Below the pieces are notes generated by a model, which worked only from the letters and a program-made list of their open reading frames with translations, did not search any database and had not been told where the DNA came from. Source: Nitrospirota bacterium (lineage in GTDB: Bacteria; Nitrospirota; Thermodesulfovibrionia; Thermodesulfovibrionales; Dissulfurispiraceae). Taken from it: a DNA stretch of 45,517 nt. Of this stretch, positions 32,826 through 41,132 are shown piece by piece (the stretch's first letter is position 1; every line of letters starts with the position of its first letter). Location of the stretch: the NCBI GenBank assembly GCA_040752355.1, contig JBFMHE010000026.1, positions 1 to 45,517 of the forward strand, given 5' to 3'. Made by a program: the position numbers and the translations under genes.

Positions 32826-34211
32826 ATGGCTGAAGAATACCGAGTTGAGCATGACAGTATAGGCCCGGTCAAGGTGCCTGCTCATGCCTACTGGGGCGCC
32901 CAGTCGCAGCGGGCGATCGAAAACTTTTCGGTCAGCATGCCCGCCTTCCCTGAAGTGTTCATCCGCTCGGTCGCGATCATAAAGTACGCAGCCGCGGCAA
33001 CCAACGCTAGCCTCGGCCTGCTCCCCGAAGACCTGTCCGATGCCATCCTCCAGGCGTGCAGGGAGATCATCGAAGGCAAGCATAAGGAACACTTCCCGCT
33101 CGGCATCTTCCAGACAGGGAGCGGCACGTCGACGAATATGAATGTCAACGAAGTGGCAGCCACGAGGGCGAACGAGATCCTCACCGGGAAGAGAGTAACG
33201 ACCTCGCCGGTCCACCCCAACGATCATGTGAACAAGGGACAGTCTTCGAACGACGTCATTCCCTCGGCAATCCGCATGGCGGCATATCTCGAAGTAAACG
33301 ACAAGCTCCTTCCCTCGCTCGAGCACCTCCACCGGACGATCATCGGGAAACAGGAGGAGTACAGGGATGTCGTCAAGACCGGAAGGACCCACCTCATGGA
33401 CGCGGTGCCCGTCACCTTCGGCCAGGAGCTGTCGGGATGGGCCGCGCAGATACAGTTCGGCATCGAGCGGATCGAGAGCGTCTTGCCCAGGCTGGCGCAG
33501 CTCCCTCTCGGCGGCACGGCGGTCGGCACCGGGCTGAATGCGCACCCGAAGTTCGCCGAAGGCGCCATCAGTATCATCAATGAAGTGACCGGGATTCCCT
33601 TCGCGAAGGCCCGGAATAATTTCGAGGCCCAGGCCGCAATGGACGTAACCGCAGAGCTTTCGGGACAGCTCAAGACAATCGCGGCGAGTCTCATGAAGAT
33701 CGTCAATGACCTCCGGCTCATGAACAGCGGGCCGGTTGCGGGCCTCGCGGAAATACAGCTGCCCGCCCTGCAGCCGGGCTCCTCGATCATGCCGGGAAAG
33801 GTCAATCCGGTTATCCCCGAAGCAGCGCGGATGGTCTGCGCCCGGGTGATCGGCAACGATACGACCATCACCATCTCCTGCTCCCTCGGCGAGTTCGAGC
33901 TGAACACCATGCTGCCGGTGATCGGCTATACCCTGCTCGAGTCGATCGAAATGCTCTCGGTCACAATGAGGCTGCTCGCCGACAAGGCGATCGAAGGCAT
34001 GACGGTCAATGCCGATCACGGTCAGGACCTCCTCGATAAAAACCCTATCATCGCAACCTCCCTCGCCCCTCTCCTCGGCTACGAGAGGGCGGCCGAGCTG
34101 ATCGAGAAGGCCGTGAAGGAGAAGCGGAAGATCAGAGACGTTGTCCTCGCGTCGGGGCTCCTGTCCGAAAAGGAGCTCGATGCCTGCCTCGATGTGAAGA
34201 AGATGGTGTAG
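32826..34211 (+). CDS. fumC: Class II fumarate hydratase
   Basis: 461 residues. It interconverts fumarate and malate in the TCA cycle. The superfamily signature GSSIMPGKVNPV is near residue 318. GSGTSTNMNVNEV near 99, HPNDHVNKGQSSNDVIP near 130 and GRTHLMDAVPVTFGQE complete the active site. GGTAVGTGLNAHPKF and length favour fumarase over aspartase. It is homotetrameric and iron-free in known members. The gene stands alone; the intergenic sequence upstream (32692-32811) carries a weak AAATTCCAAA-like degenerate repeat. Confidence 0.9.
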   Translation: MAEEYRVEHDSIGPVKVPAHAYWGAQSQRAIENFSVSMPAFPEVFIRSVAIIKYAAAATNASLGLLPEDLSDAILQACREIIEGKHKEHFPLGIFQTGSGTSTNMNVNEVAATRANEILTGKRVTTSPVHPNDHVNKGQSSNDVIPSAIRMAAYLEVNDKLLPSLEHLHRTIIGKQEEYRDVVKTGRTHLMDAVPVTFGQELSGWAAQIQFGIERIESVLPRLAQLPLGGTAVGTGLNAHPKFAEGAISIINEVTGIPFAKARNNFEAQAAMDVTAELSGQLKTIAASLMKIVNDLRLMNSGPVAGLAEIQLPALQPGSSIMPGKVNPVIPEAARMVCARVIGNDTTITISCSLGEFELNTMLPVIGYTLLESIEMLSVTMRLLADKAIEGMTVNADHGQDLLDKNPIIATSLAPLLGYERAAELIEKAVKEKRKIRDVVLASGLLSEKELDACLDVKKMV

Positions 34212-34368
34212 GGTAAGCACGCGGGGCTGCCGGTGATCCAGCGGTGCAGATTCCGAGCGAGCTTTTTGACAGAGCGGTTGATTTTTTTGGTAATGTATCA
34301 AGCATTCTCGATTTCCGCCGATATTTACTCTGCAGGATTTTTCCTCTGTCCCGCATCTTCCGCTTTGC

Positions 34369-34398
34369 TTGACAAAAAAAAGAGCGGCTCAGTAGAAT
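34369..34398 (+). promoter_or_regulatory. Promoter of the multihaem cytochrome operon
   Basis: TTGACA at 34369-34374, an 18-base spacer and TAGAAT at 34393-34398 form a strong sigma-70-type promoter, followed by an AT-rich run. Transcription should start near 34405, about 37 bases before the first ATG. Confidence 0.65.
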
Positions 34399-34441
34399 TC
34401 TTGCATAATATATATTATTAATAGCAGGGGGCCAGACGAAA

Positions 34442-35833
34442 ATGGGCCAGACGAAAATGGGAGTGAAAGTAAGAGGCACCAAGAGCCTGGTTATGCTCCT
34501 TCTCCTCGCGTCCGCAGTCGTGGCAGGCTACTCTTCCTTCTCAACGCGGGAGGGAGAGGCGCTTGCAAGCACCCAGAGCTCCTGCGTGACCGGGCAGTGC
34601 CACAGCAAGATGGGCAAGGACAAGTTTGTCCACGGGCCCGTTGCAGTGGGCGACTGCGGGTCCTGCCACAGAGGAGAGGGCGAAAAGCACAGGGCGTCGC
34701 CGGCGAAGAACAGGTTCGGGCCGATAGTGAAGGTGGGCGAGCTTTGCTATCAGTGTCATGAGCGCGTGGACACCAAGAAGGGCGTCCATAAGCCGGTGAA
34801 AGACGGCAGCTGTACGAAGTGCCATGATCCGCACCAGTCCCCCTACAAATTCCAGCTCCGGGGAGAGGGGTCGAATCTCTGCTTCATGTGCCATGACAAG
34901 AAGCTCGCCTCGCGAAAATTCGTTCATGGTCCGGTCGCGGTGGGAGGGTGCTCGATGTGCCACAACCCCCATCAGACGGACTTCCCCAAAATGCTGGCCG
35001 CCGCCGGAAACGATGTCTGCCTCCTCTGCCATACGGACAAGATCGAAGCCTTCAAGAACAAGAAATTCACCCATAAGCCTGTTCAGGAGAAGTGCGCCAG
35101 CTGCCACGATCCCCATTCGGGCGATTATAAGTTCAACTTCGCTGCCGAGGGGTCTCAGGACCTGTGTCTCAAGTGCCACGCCGACAAGAGGGAGACGGTA
35201 GCCAAGGCCAGGGTAAAGCACGGCGGCCTGGAGACCGAAAAGAAGTGCCTCGCGTGCCATGATCCCCATGTCTCCGATTACGTCAAGCAGCTGGTAAAGC
35301 AGCCTGTCGAGACCTGCAATATGTGCCATGACCGCCCCCTCGACACCCAGGACGGCAAGATCATCAACATGAAGGAGCACCTGGCGAAAAACAAGGAGCA
35401 CCACGGCCCGATACTGCAGGGGGACTGCTCCGGGTGCCATAACACCCACGGCTCCGACAACTTCAGGATACTCAGGAAGTATTTTCCCCCCGTGTTCTAC
35501 GCCCCGTTCGACCCCAAAAACTATGACCTCTGCTTCAACTGCCACGAGAAGACGCTCGTGCTCGACCCGAAGACCACGACCCTGACCGGCTTCAGGAACG
35601 GCGACCAGAATCTCCACTTCGTGCATGTCAACAAGGCGGTCAAGGGACGCACCTGCCGGGCATGCCATGATGCGCATGCGACCAACAACCCGAAGCATAT
35701 ACGCGACACCGTCCCCTTCGGGGCATGGGGCCTGCCCGTAGGATTCCAGAAGACCGCAAACGGAGGCTCCTGCCTGCCCGGCTGCCATCAGCGATTCGAC
35801 TACAACCGAACCTCGGCGGTAAAGAACAGGTAG
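34442..35833 (+). CDS. Large multihaem c-type cytochrome (about 15 haem sites, paired CXXCH type)
   Basis: 463 residues with a signal segment at about 15-42. Thirteen standard motifs follow in order: CGSCH, CYQCH, CTKCH, CFMCH, CSMCH, CLLCH, CASCH, CLKCH, CLACH, CNMCH, CSGCH, CFNCH, CRACH. An atypical CVTGQCH (CX4CH) precedes them and a CLPGCH (CX3CH) closes the protein, so up to 15 haems. Alternating FVHGPV or FTHKPV and CxxCHxPH elements give the doubled-CXXCH repeat layout. It is exported, probably periplasmic or outer-surface. The start lies in a 15-base tandem duplication, so ATG 34442 or 34457 may be used. It leads an operon with TPR, thioredoxin-like and 8-haem genes. Confidence 0.9.
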   Translation: MGQTKMGVKVRGTKSLVMLLLLASAVVAGYSSFSTREGEALASTQSSCVTGQCHSKMGKDKFVHGPVAVGDCGSCHRGEGEKHRASPAKNRFGPIVKVGELCYQCHERVDTKKGVHKPVKDGSCTKCHDPHQSPYKFQLRGEGSNLCFMCHDKKLASRKFVHGPVAVGGCSMCHNPHQTDFPKMLAAAGNDVCLLCHTDKIEAFKNKKFTHKPVQEKCASCHDPHSGDYKFNFAAEGSQDLCLKCHADKRETVAKARVKHGGLETEKKCLACHDPHVSDYVKQLVKQPVETCNMCHDRPLDTQDGKIINMKEHLAKNKEHHGPILQGDCSGCHNTHGSDNFRILRKYFPPVFYAPFDPKNYDLCFNCHEKTLVLDPKTTTLTGFRNGDQNLHFVHVNKAVKGRTCRACHDAHATNNPKHIRDTVPFGAWGLPVGFQKTANGGSCLPGCHQRFDYNRTSAVKNR

Positions 35834-35838
35834 CGCGG

Positions 35839-36390
35839 ATGATGGACGATACGGGAACAGGCAATAAAAACGGAAAGACGAAGGGAAGCGCCTTGTTGCT
35901 GCGCGCAGGGATGCTCCTTCTCGCGGCATTTGCACTCTGCACGCCTGCCGGTGCCGAGGGGGGGAGGGAGAAGGCGGTGGCGCTGGTGAAGGAGGCGGCT
36001 GCCCTGCAGGCCGGAGGCAGTGCCGATAAAGCGTTATCGGCGGTAAGAGAGGCCCTCAAGGCGGACCCGGAGTATGCGGAGGCCCACGACCAGCTGGGGT
36101 ATCTTCTCCTCGCGCAAGGACAGGATGACGAGGCGATGAAGGCTTTCGATACGGCGCTCGGGCTGAATCCCAGAATACGCACTTCCAAGACGGGGAGAGG
36201 CCTCGTCCTTTTACGGAAAGGCGACCTGAAGGCAGCGGAGGCGACACTGAAGGAGGCCTTGCAGCTGAACCCCTATCCCTCGATGACCCACTATGCCCTC
36301 GGGCTTGTCTATGAACGGCTCAATGAGCATGAAAAGGCGATTGCCGAGTACAAAGAGGGTATACGGAAGCACAAGAGCGGCAGACGATGA
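35839..36390 (+). CDS. Exported TPR-repeat protein
   Basis: 183 residues from the ATG at 35839, just after the large cytochrome stop (35833). A signal or membrane-anchor segment is at about 17-38 (ALLLRAGMLLLAAFALC). Three to four tetratricopeptide repeats follow: GSADKALSAVREALKADPEYAEAHDQLGYLLL, then GQDDEAMKAFDTALGLNP, GDLKAAEATLKEALQLNP and HEKAIAEYKEGI. TPR proteins are scaffolds; here the operon context suggests a role in assembling or anchoring the cytochromes (inference). Its stop overlaps the next start (ATGA). Confidence 0.85.
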   Translation: MMDDTGTGNKNGKTKGSALLLRAGMLLLAAFALCTPAGAEGGREKAVALVKEAAALQAGGSADKALSAVREALKADPEYAEAHDQLGYLLLAQGQDDEAMKAFDTALGLNPRIRTSKTGRGLVLLRKGDLKAAEATLKEALQLNPYPSMTHYALGLVYERLNEHEKAIAEYKEGIRKHKSGRR

Positions 36391-37496
36391 GAGGGGACCG
36401 CATGAGAATGAAATTCGGGCTTACGGCAGCCGGTATCTTTGCCGCCCTTATCATCGCGTCGTTCAGCTGCACGGCGACAGCGCAGGCGCTGCTGCAGGTC
36501 GGGGCGGAGGCGCCCGGCTTCTCCCTCACGGACATTGACGGCAAGCCCGCCAGCCTCGCGAGCTATGGACAGAAAAAGACCGTTGTTATCGTGTTCTGGG
36601 CGACCTGGAGCGCTCATTCTGCCAAGGCCCTCAAACGCTTCGAAGAATTCTCGAGAAAATACGGAGAGCGGGGCGTCCAGGTCGTCGGCATCAATGTCGA
36701 CAACCAGACGATATCCGAGGCGGACCAGGAGAAGATAAAGAAATTCGTCAAGGAGTTGGGCATAACCTATCCCATTCTCCTCGACAGGGGACTGAATACT
36801 TTCCATACCTACGAGGTCATGGCAATCCCGTCGACTACGGTCGTGAGCAGTGGCAAGATCATGTATACCATGCCCGGGCTGCCGCTCGTAGGCACAGAGG
36901 ACATGTTCGAATACCTGCAGGTGCTGGCCGGCGATCCGCCGCGCAAGAAGACGGCGCCGCAGTACGAGCCGCTCCACGATGCAGTGGCTACCGCCGGCCT
37001 CGCCAGGGGATTCGTGAAGAAGAACCAGCGCGACATGGCGTATCCCCTCTATCAGAAGGCGATAGAGAAAGACCCCAAGTTCATGCTTCCCTACGTGGAG
37101 CTGGCAAAGCTCTACGAAATAGAAGGAAAAAATGCAGAGGCAGAAGGTATACTAAAGAAGGCGCTCTCCGTAGACCCCGAGCAGGCGGTCGTGATGGCCG
37201 AGCTGGGATATCTGCAGGCGAGGGCCGGCAGGGTCAGGGAGGCGCTCGACCTCCTGGACAAGGCGGTGAAAAAGGATTCGTATCCCCCGGCGCAGTACTA
37301 CAGGGCGTATGCGCTCGGGAAGAGCGGCCAGCTCAAGGAGGCGCTCGGCGCTTTTGACGAGGCGGCGGCGCTGAACCCGTATGACGCGGCGCTTTACCAG
37401 GTGAGGGCCGAGATTTATGAGCAGAACAAAATGGTGAAGGAAGCCGCGTCCGATTACCGGAAAGCGCTCGAGCTGATCTTGAAGATCAGGAGTTGA
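36387..37496 (+). CDS. Thioredoxin-fold (TlpA/AhpC-type) and TPR fusion lacking the CXXC
   Basis: 369 residues. After an N-terminal signal (about 1-33) comes a TlpA-like thioredoxin domain at about 38-175: APGFSLTDIDGKPASL, VVIVFWATW, GVQVVGINVDN and the cis-proline AIPSTTVV are all recognisable. The expected WCxxC active site reads Trp74-Ser75-Ala-His-Ser78, so both redox cysteines are serine. The second half (about 200-369) contains at least four TPRs ending in DYRKALELI. A redox-inactive fold used as a binding platform is the likely reading. It overlaps the TPR gene before it, and the 8-haem cytochrome gene starts about 17 bases past its stop. Confidence 0.87.
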   Translation: MRGDRMRMKFGLTAAGIFAALIIASFSCTATAQALLQVGAEAPGFSLTDIDGKPASLASYGQKKTVVIVFWATWSAHSAKALKRFEEFSRKYGERGVQVVGINVDNQTISEADQEKIKKFVKELGITYPILLDRGLNTFHTYEVMAIPSTTVVSSGKIMYTMPGLPLVGTEDMFEYLQVLAGDPPRKKTAPQYEPLHDAVATAGLARGFVKKNQRDMAYPLYQKAIEKDPKFMLPYVELAKLYEIEGKNAEAEGILKKALSVDPEQAVVMAELGYLQARAGRVREALDLLDKAVKKDSYPPAQYYRAYALGKSGQLKEALGAFDEAAALNPYDAALYQVRAEIYEQNKMVKEAASDYRKALELILKIRS

Positions 37497-37513
37497 CCCT
37501 GGCATGGTGCCCT

Positions 37514-38545
37514 ATGCACGCTATCGGAAAGAGGTCTTTGCTGAGGGCTAGCGCGGCGCTTACTGCCATGGGCGTTCTGGTTTGCTGGTCCGTCGGCGCT
37601 GAGACAGGCGGCGCCGAGGCGTCTTCTCCGCGCTTGTCTATCATCGAGCCTGCGGACAGGAGCGTTGCCGAGGGCGAGCTCACGGCGGTTTCCATAAAGG
37701 CGGACGACCTCGGCATCGATGCGATACGGATTGCCGTTAACGGAGTCGCGATGTCCCACATCCCTCTGGAGAAAGGGCGCAATTACTATTGCGCGACCGG
37801 CACGCTCAGCTTCGGTCCTAATGAGATACAGGTGAGCGCTGTCAAGGGCGGAAAGGTCGTCGAATCGGGAAAGGTAACGGTCTTTTTCCGGTCCGATCTC
37901 TCGAGGACGTACGGCGTGAGCCCTGCCGGGTTCCAGAAAAGGCCGTTCCACCGGAAAGACAGGGAAGCGGCCTGCGCGGCGTGCCACAGGATGGACGTCG
38001 CCGCCGCGGACATAAGGCCTCAGAGGCCGGAGGATTCGCTCTGCTACCAGTGCCATTCGAAAATAACGGCGGCGTACAGCAATGTCCACGGGCCTGCGGC
38101 CCGGTGGGACTGCCTTGCGTGCCATGAGAGGCAGTCGGCCCCTGCGAAGTATGAGGCGCGCACCCCTTCCCGCGACCTCTGTTTTGTCTGCCACGAGGAA
38201 AAAAGGGGTGAGTGGGCGCCGAAGAAGTACGTCCACGGGCCGACAGCGACGGGGAAATGCACGATATGTCATAGTCCCCATGCCTCGAACAACCTGTCCT
38301 GGCTCAAAAAGCCCTCGTGGGAGCTGTGTACCACCTGTCATGAAGACAGGGCCTCTGGCGCACATGTTATCGTGGGATTCGGGTCGGGCTCGCACCCGAC
38401 GCGGGGAAAGCCCGATCCCACCAGATATGGAAAAGAGCTGTCATGCGCAAGCTGTCACAATCCGCATGCCTCCGACTCGAAGTCGCTCTTCATTAACGAC
38501 CAGCAAGATCCATACAGCTTATGCAAATTCTGTCACAAGGTGTAG
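37514..38545 (+). CDS. Octahaem c-type cytochrome with N-terminal beta domain
   Basis: About 343 residues. A signal peptide (about 1-30) is followed by an Ig-like beta domain at about 40-130 (RLSIIEPADRSVAEGE, VNGVAMSHIPLEKG, GPNEIQVSAVKGGK). The C-terminal two thirds holds eight CXXCH motifs: CAACH, CYQCH, CLACH, CFVCH, CTICH, CTTCH, CASCH, CKFCH. VHGPxA-CxxCH and CHxPHAS elements are shared with the large cytochrome upstream. The ATG at 37514 is used here; a TTG at 37493 that overlaps the previous stop is an alternative and has CAGGAG beside it. Periplasmic or outer-membrane electron transfer is inferred. Confidence 0.87.
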   Translation: MHAIGKRSLLRASAALTAMGVLVCWSVGAETGGAEASSPRLSIIEPADRSVAEGELTAVSIKADDLGIDAIRIAVNGVAMSHIPLEKGRNYYCATGTLSFGPNEIQVSAVKGGKVVESGKVTVFFRSDLSRTYGVSPAGFQKRPFHRKDREAACAACHRMDVAAADIRPQRPEDSLCYQCHSKITAAYSNVHGPAARWDCLACHERQSAPAKYEARTPSRDLCFVCHEEKRGEWAPKKYVHGPTATGKCTICHSPHASNNLSWLKKPSWELCTTCHEDRASGAHVIVGFGSGSHPTRGKPDPTRYGKELSCASCHNPHASDSKSLFINDQQDPYSLCKFCHKV

Positions 38546-38604
38546 CTCATCGCCTGCGGGGGGAAGCGGTGCGGCAAGGGGGGTAATGCTCGGGAGGTTT
38601 TCAG

Positions 38605-39984
38605 GTGCAGCGGAAGATCCTTATAGTCGATGACGAGACGTTCATAGCGAAGTCGATGGAGCGTCACCTCGAGAGAGAGGGGTACGACGTCTCCACCGCC
38701 GAATCGGGCGAAGAGGGGCTCGAGATATTCAAGACGGAGCTCCCCGATATCGTGCTGCTCGACATCCAGCTGCCCGACATGAACGGCCTCGAGGTGTTCG
38801 AGGAGATCAGGCGGATGAGCAAGGACACGATCGTCATCATCATCAGCTCTCACGGCGACATAGAGACCGCGGTTTCGGCCATCAAGCTCGGCGCCTACGA
38901 CTTTGTCGAGAAGCCCTTCGATCTGAAGCGGATCTCCGTGCTCATCAAGAAAGCGACCGAGACGGTGGTGCTGAAGAGGGAGGTAAGCTCGCTGCGCGAA
39001 GAGCAGTCCGGCAAGTACAGCTTCAGCAGCATTATCGGGCAGTCGCCGGCCATGGAGGAGGTCAAGCGGCTCGCCAGGAAGATAGCCGAGAGCGATGCGA
39101 CGACGATTCTCATTCAGGGCGAAAGCGGCACGGGTAAAAACCTCCTTGCGCGCGCGATCCACTACAACAGCAGCCGGCAGTTCGAGCCCTATGTCGAGGT
39201 GACTGCAACGGCGCTTCCCGACACGCTGGTCGAGAGCGAGCTGTTCGGGTATGAAAAGGGCGCGTTTACCGATGCAAAGGTCGCAAAGAAAGGACTCTTC
39301 GAGCTTTCCGACGGGGGCACCATCTATCTCGACGAAATCGGCGACATAAAACCCTCCACCCAGTCGAAGCTGCTGAGGGTCATAGAGGAAAAGACCTTCA
39401 AGAGAGTAGGGGGCCTCAAGGACGTGCACGTCAATGTGCGGGTGATCGCCGCCACGAACAAGGACCTCGAAAGCTCGGTCAAGGACGGCTCGTTCAGGGC
39501 CGATCTCTATTACCGCCTCAAGGTGATTCCTATCGTCATCCCCCCGATGAGAGAGAGGAAGGAGGACATCATGCCGCTCGTGCTCCACCTCATCGGGCAG
39601 TTCAACAAGGAGTTCAAGAAGGCGATCAAGGGCGTCTCGCCCGAGGCCGAGCGGATACTGGTGGCCTATCCCTGGCCCGGCAATATCAGGGAGCTCAAGA
39701 ACGCCATCGAGCGCATCTGTATTCTTGAAGACGCCGAGATCATCTATCCCGAGCATATTCCCCTCGAAATCAGGGAATATATCGCAGAAGAGATCGAGGA
39801 CGGCGAGAGAGCGGTGGTCAACCTGCCCCCCCAGGGGGTCTCCCTCAGCACCGTCGAAAAGCGCCTGGTGATGCAGGCGCTCGCCATGGTCGACAACAAC
39901 CAGACGAGAGCGGCCCGGCTGCTGGGCGTGACCAGGGATGTCCTCCGCTATAAAATGCAGAAGTTCGGACTGCTTAAAAAGTGA
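38605..39984 (+). CDS. NtrC-family sigma-54-dependent response regulator
   Basis: 459 residues from a GTG with GGGAGG eight bases upstream. Receiver domain 1-120: acidic pocket VDDE, phospho-acceptor aspartate in LLDIQLPDMNG, lysine in VEKPF. The AAA+ domain is at about 140-375: Walker A GESGTGKN, the sigma-54 contact loop reads GAFTDA instead of GAFTGA, Walker B is GGTIYLDEIGD, and the arginine finger region FRADLYYRL follows. A C-terminal Fis-type helix-turn-helix closes it (NQTRAARLLGVTRDVLRYKMQK). No cognate kinase is adjacent. Its location between the cytochrome operon and the OmcS-like array makes those genes likely targets, and a sigma-54 promoter lies at 42680. Confidence 0.95.
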   Translation: MQRKILIVDDETFIAKSMERHLEREGYDVSTAESGEEGLEIFKTELPDIVLLDIQLPDMNGLEVFEEIRRMSKDTIVIIISSHGDIETAVSAIKLGAYDFVEKPFDLKRISVLIKKATETVVLKREVSSLREEQSGKYSFSSIIGQSPAMEEVKRLARKIAESDATTILIQGESGTGKNLLARAIHYNSSRQFEPYVEVTATALPDTLVESELFGYEKGAFTDAKVAKKGLFELSDGGTIYLDEIGDIKPSTQSKLLRVIEEKTFKRVGGLKDVHVNVRVIAATNKDLESSVKDGSFRADLYYRLKVIPIVIPPMRERKEDIMPLVLHLIGQFNKEFKKAIKGVSPEAERILVAYPWPGNIRELKNAIERICILEDAEIIYPEHIPLEIREYIAEEIEDGERAVVNLPPQGVSLSTVEKRLVMQALAMVDNNQTRAARLLGVTRDVLRYKMQKFGLLKK

Positions 39985-40100
39985 GGGCGTGCTTCAGCGT
40001 GAGAGGCGCCCCTTGCGCGATCGGATGACTAACCGGCGGCATATCTGGTAGTATTGAGCTGTCGGAGCTCTGTTGAGACAGGGACTGTCGGGAGATTTTC

Positions 40101-41132
40101 GTGGAGCATCGGAACGTAGTGCTGGCCATAATAGATGCAGTGATTCTCAGCGTTGTGGTCTTTCTGCTGGGGATGGCGGTCGTGTTCGCGCCGGAGGGAG
40201 GCCGGGCTGCCGTCGTCTCGAAAGAGTGCGGTGATTGCCATGTCCTCTATCCGGGGATGATGAAGGCGGAAGAGGGAAAAGCGCAGAATATCATCTGCGT
40301 AAACTGCCATGCGAGCAATAACGCCGATACCGTGAAGGTCCTGGGCGGTGTCAAGGTGCCGGTGGTGCGCAACACCGTCGAGCCGCGGATGCCGCTTGCC
40401 GGTGGCAACTTCTACCATATCGCTGCGCTGGGTGACCGGCGCGGGCACAATGTGGACGGCATCAGCCCCCGCGACGAAAAGTTCGGCGGTCTCCCTCCCG
40501 GCTACAACCGTTCCCTCGACCCCTCGCTCATAGGCTTCGTCGACAGCAAGCCGCTGACCTGCGCAGGCGCGAACGGCTGCCACGGCGACCGGAGCAAGGA
40601 CAATCCGTTCGAGGCTATCAGGGGCGCTCACCATGCAAAGGACGCCCCTCTGGACGGCAGCTCGACCGCGAAGAGTTTCCGCTATCTTAAAATCACCGGA
40701 AAGCTGAAGGGGGTCACCGGCCTGGAGGACAAGGATTGGCTGAATGTCTCCTCCACAAAGCATAACGAGTATGCGCCCTCGATGAGCCTGTTGTGCGCGG
40801 GGTGCCATGGAGACTTCCACAGCAGGGAGGCTGTCGGGCCGGCCAGCCCCTGGTTCAGGCATCCCACCGATGTCGTGCTGCCGAAGCGGGGCGAGTATGG
40901 CAGTTATAAGATGTACAGCCCCTCTGCCCCGGTCGCCAGGACATCCCTGCCGGAAGCGGTGAGCGGCCAGGTCAGCGCCGGCGACGATGTCGTCATGTGT
41001 CTTTCGTGCCATTTCGCCCACGCCGGACCCCATGAGTCGCTCCTGCGGTGGGATTATGATGCCGTTGTTTCGGGCGAAGCAACGCCCGAAGGCGGCGGAG
41101 GCTGTTTCATATGCCATGCGGGGAAATTATGA
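40101..41132 (+). CDS. OmcS-like hexahaem cytochrome, paralogue 1
   Basis: 343 residues from a GTG following GGGAG. An N-terminal membrane/signal helix covers about 8-30. Haem motifs in order: CGDCH, CVNCH, a CX5CH site CAGANGCH, CAGCH, CLSCH, CFICH. Conserved landmarks are AGGNFYHIA, GHNVDGIS, GAHHAKD, CHGDFH followed by WFRHPTD, VMCLSCHFAH, LRWDYDA and a closing CHAGK. The motif order and the RHP and CLSCHxAH elements resemble Geobacter OmcS, which polymerises into conductive filaments. It overlaps paralogue 2 by four bases (ATGA). Signal cleavage near Ala30 and export are inferred. Confidence 0.85.
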   Translation: MEHRNVVLAIIDAVILSVVVFLLGMAVVFAPEGGRAAVVSKECGDCHVLYPGMMKAEEGKAQNIICVNCHASNNADTVKVLGGVKVPVVRNTVEPRMPLAGGNFYHIAALGDRRGHNVDGISPRDEKFGGLPPGYNRSLDPSLIGFVDSKPLTCAGANGCHGDRSKDNPFEAIRGAHHAKDAPLDGSSTAKSFRYLKITGKLKGVTGLEDKDWLNVSSTKHNEYAPSMSLLCAGCHGDFHSREAVGPASPWFRHPTDVVLPKRGEYGSYKMYSPSAPVARTSLPEAVSGQVSAGDDVVMCLSCHFAHAGPHESLLRWDYDAVVSGEATPEGGGGCFICHAGKL

